A program made the translations under genes and the position numbers. A stretch of DNA of 64,000 nt from the NCBI GenBank assembly GCA_042862465.1, contig JASTVH010000003.1, forward strand, positions 124,001-188,000, read 5' to 3'. Under the pieces are notes generated by a model. It saw only the letters and a list, made by a program, of their open reading frames with translations, was not told the DNA's origin and ran no database searches. Below, piece after piece: positions 63,082 to 64,000 of the stretch (position 1 is the stretch's first letter; each line of letters begins with the position of its first letter). Source of the stretch: JASTVH01 sp042862465 (GTDB taxonomy: Bacteria; Pseudomonadota; Gammaproteobacteria; Pseudomonadales; Oleiphilaceae).

Positions 63082-63753
63082 CTAGCGCTCGACTTTTTCC
63101 ACTCCGCTCTCAGTCCCCACCAACAGCACATCCGCCGGCCGCGCCGCAAAGAGCCCGTTGGTCACCACGCCGGTGATCTGATTGAGCCGCTCTTCCACGT
63201 GCAGGGCACGCCCCAGGTCCATGTTGTGAATGTCGAGAATGATATTGCCGTTATCGGTTACAAAGCCCTCGCGATAGACCGGGTCGCCCCCGAGCTTGAC
63301 GATTTCCCGGGCCACGTAGCTGCGGGCCATGGGAATGACCTCAATGGGAAGCGGGAAGTCGCCGAGCAGATCGACCTGCTTGCTGTCGTCGACAATGCAG
63401 ATAAAGGTCCGGGCCACCGCCGCCACAATCTTCTCGCGGGTTAGCGCGCCACCGCCGCCCTTGATCAGTTCCAGGCGCGGATTGACCTCATCGGCGCCGT
63501 CGATATAGAAGTCCAGCTGATCCACGGTGTTGAGGTCGTAAACCGCGATGCCGTGACTGCGCAGGCGTTCTGCGGTGGCCTCGGAGCTGGCAACAGCGCC
63601 ATCGAAACCGCCCTTGAGCGTGGCCAGGGCGTCGATGAATTTGTTGGCCGTGCTGCCGGTGCCGACGCCGACAATGCTGTCGCTGTCGAGATGGGCTTGG
63701 ATCTGTTCCAGCGCTGCCTTGGCAACGGCGGTTTTCATCGCGTCCTGATTCAT
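63082..63753 (-). CDS. rpiA: Ribose-5-phosphate isomerase A
   Basis: A 223-residue enzyme interconverting ribose-5-phosphate and ribulose-5-phosphate. The start at 63753 has GGAG upstream. Signatures are VGVGTGSTANKFIDAL, the catalytic DFYIDGADEVNP, and LIKGGGGALTREKIVA. Length matches the family (about 219-225). A 37-codon open extension upstream is not part of the gene. The divergent neighbour ilvA starts 134 bp away. Confidence 0.96.
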   Translation of the reverse strand: MNQDAMKTAVAKAALEQIQAHLDSDSIVGVGTGSTANKFIDALATLKGGFDGAVASSEATAERLRSHGIAVYDLNTVDQLDFYIDGADEVNPRLELIKGGGGALTREKIVAAVARTFICIVDDSKQVDLLGDFPLPIEVIPMARSYVAREIVKLGGDPVYREGFVTDNGNIILDIHNMDLGRALHVEERLNQITGVVTNGLFAARPADVLLVGTESGVEKVER

Positions 63754-63887
63754 GAAGCTGCTCCGTGGGTGATCGATGCCGCACATTATAACGGCGCGGC
63801 CGCCCCGTTGTAGACGCCGCTGCGCAAAAGTCCGTAAACTCCTTGTTTTGTTTACAACAAACAAAACCGCCCTGAACTGAGAGAACT

Positions 63888-64000
63888 ATGCCGCAACGCT
63901 ATATCAAGAAGATCCTCGATGCCCGGGTTTACGATGTTGCCATCGAATCGCCGCTCACCACGGCACGCGGGCTGACCAAACGACTGGGCAACCATGTGAT
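63888..64000 (+). CDS. ilvA: Threonine ammonia-lyase, 5' end only
   Basis: The window ends inside this gene. The first 37 codons read MPQRYIKKILDARVYDVAI, then SPLTTARGLTKRLGNHV, the usual start of biosynthetic threonine deaminase (isoleucine pathway). The PLP Lys motif lies beyond the window. GAGAG is close upstream of the ATG. Divergent from rpiA, an arrangement I know from pseudomonads. Confidence 0.85.
   Translation, partial: MPQRYIKKILDARVYDVAIESPLTTARGLTKRLGNHV

Overview
The window is about 64 kb of GC-rich, gene-dense chromosome from a gammaproteobacterium. The order aroQ-accB-accC-prmA-zinc-ribbon gene-dusB-fis-purH-purD is the arrangement I know from Pseudomonas and its marine relatives. 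Together with a wax-ester synthase (WS/DGAT), a PHA synthase with phasin, malate:quinone oxidoreductase, a DUF2333 gene and a BCCT transporter, it suggests a marine, storage-lipid-making bacterium of the Marinobacter/Alcanivorax type. That placement is inference from gene content. There is no rRNA, tRNA, CRISPR array, prophage or intact insertion sequence. TTG starts with good ribosome sites recur (4141, 9273, 9672, 24009).

Region 1 (1-9.0 kb) is the most unusual part. A two-gene cassette, a double-domain KaiC-family ATPase followed by a pseudo-receiver/GAF/GGDEF/EAL protein, is present twice in tandem. Both KaiC-like proteins have lost the N-domain catalytic glutamates and carry a Ser-Tyr pair where cyanobacterial KaiC has its Ser-Thr phosphosites. 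The first EAL domain has lost a metal-binding Asp that the second keeps. A conserved leader of about 90 nt with a possible nested hairpin precedes both the second KaiC gene and a downstream operon of three small, unrecognised proteins, two of them membrane proteins.

Region 2 (9.2-18.4 kb) holds small envelope or unknown proteins, a cupin, a membrane GGDEF protein, a BCCT carrier, an exported PHP-type metallohydrolase and a SatD/membrane-protein pair behind a repeated AT-rich operator. Region 3 (18.4-26.5 kb) looks like a sensing locus: a prokaryotic ionotropic-glutamate-receptor-like channel, then a cNMP-domain protein, a FecR-domain protein and a TPR/beta-barrel protein, divergent from a CHASE2 adenylate cyclase. 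Region 4 (26.5-46.7 kb) is metabolic: arginine succinylation with a DUF1338 partner and an Lrp regulator, cation efflux, thiopurine methyltransferase, wax ester and PHA synthesis, a peroxiredoxin-glutaredoxin fusion, an Lpd-like flavoprotein, an acyl-CoA hydrolase/transferase, Mqo, CFA synthase with a flavoprotein, and a radical SAM protein behind a near-consensus LexA box.

Region 5 (46.8-64 kb) is the conserved purine/fis/biotin-carboxylase block, then a Hpt-like/REC/REC/GGDEF regulator, a LapD-like receptor with DUF2333, pyrophosphatase, acyl-CoA dehydrogenase, rpiA and the start of ilvA. Scattered through regions 3 to 5 is a family of heptamer-based repeats (TCCAACG tandems and GACGTC-centred palindromes). 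All seven seen lie within about 15 bp of a stop codon. Five GGDEF proteins plus one class III cyclase make second-messenger signalling the main theme of the window.
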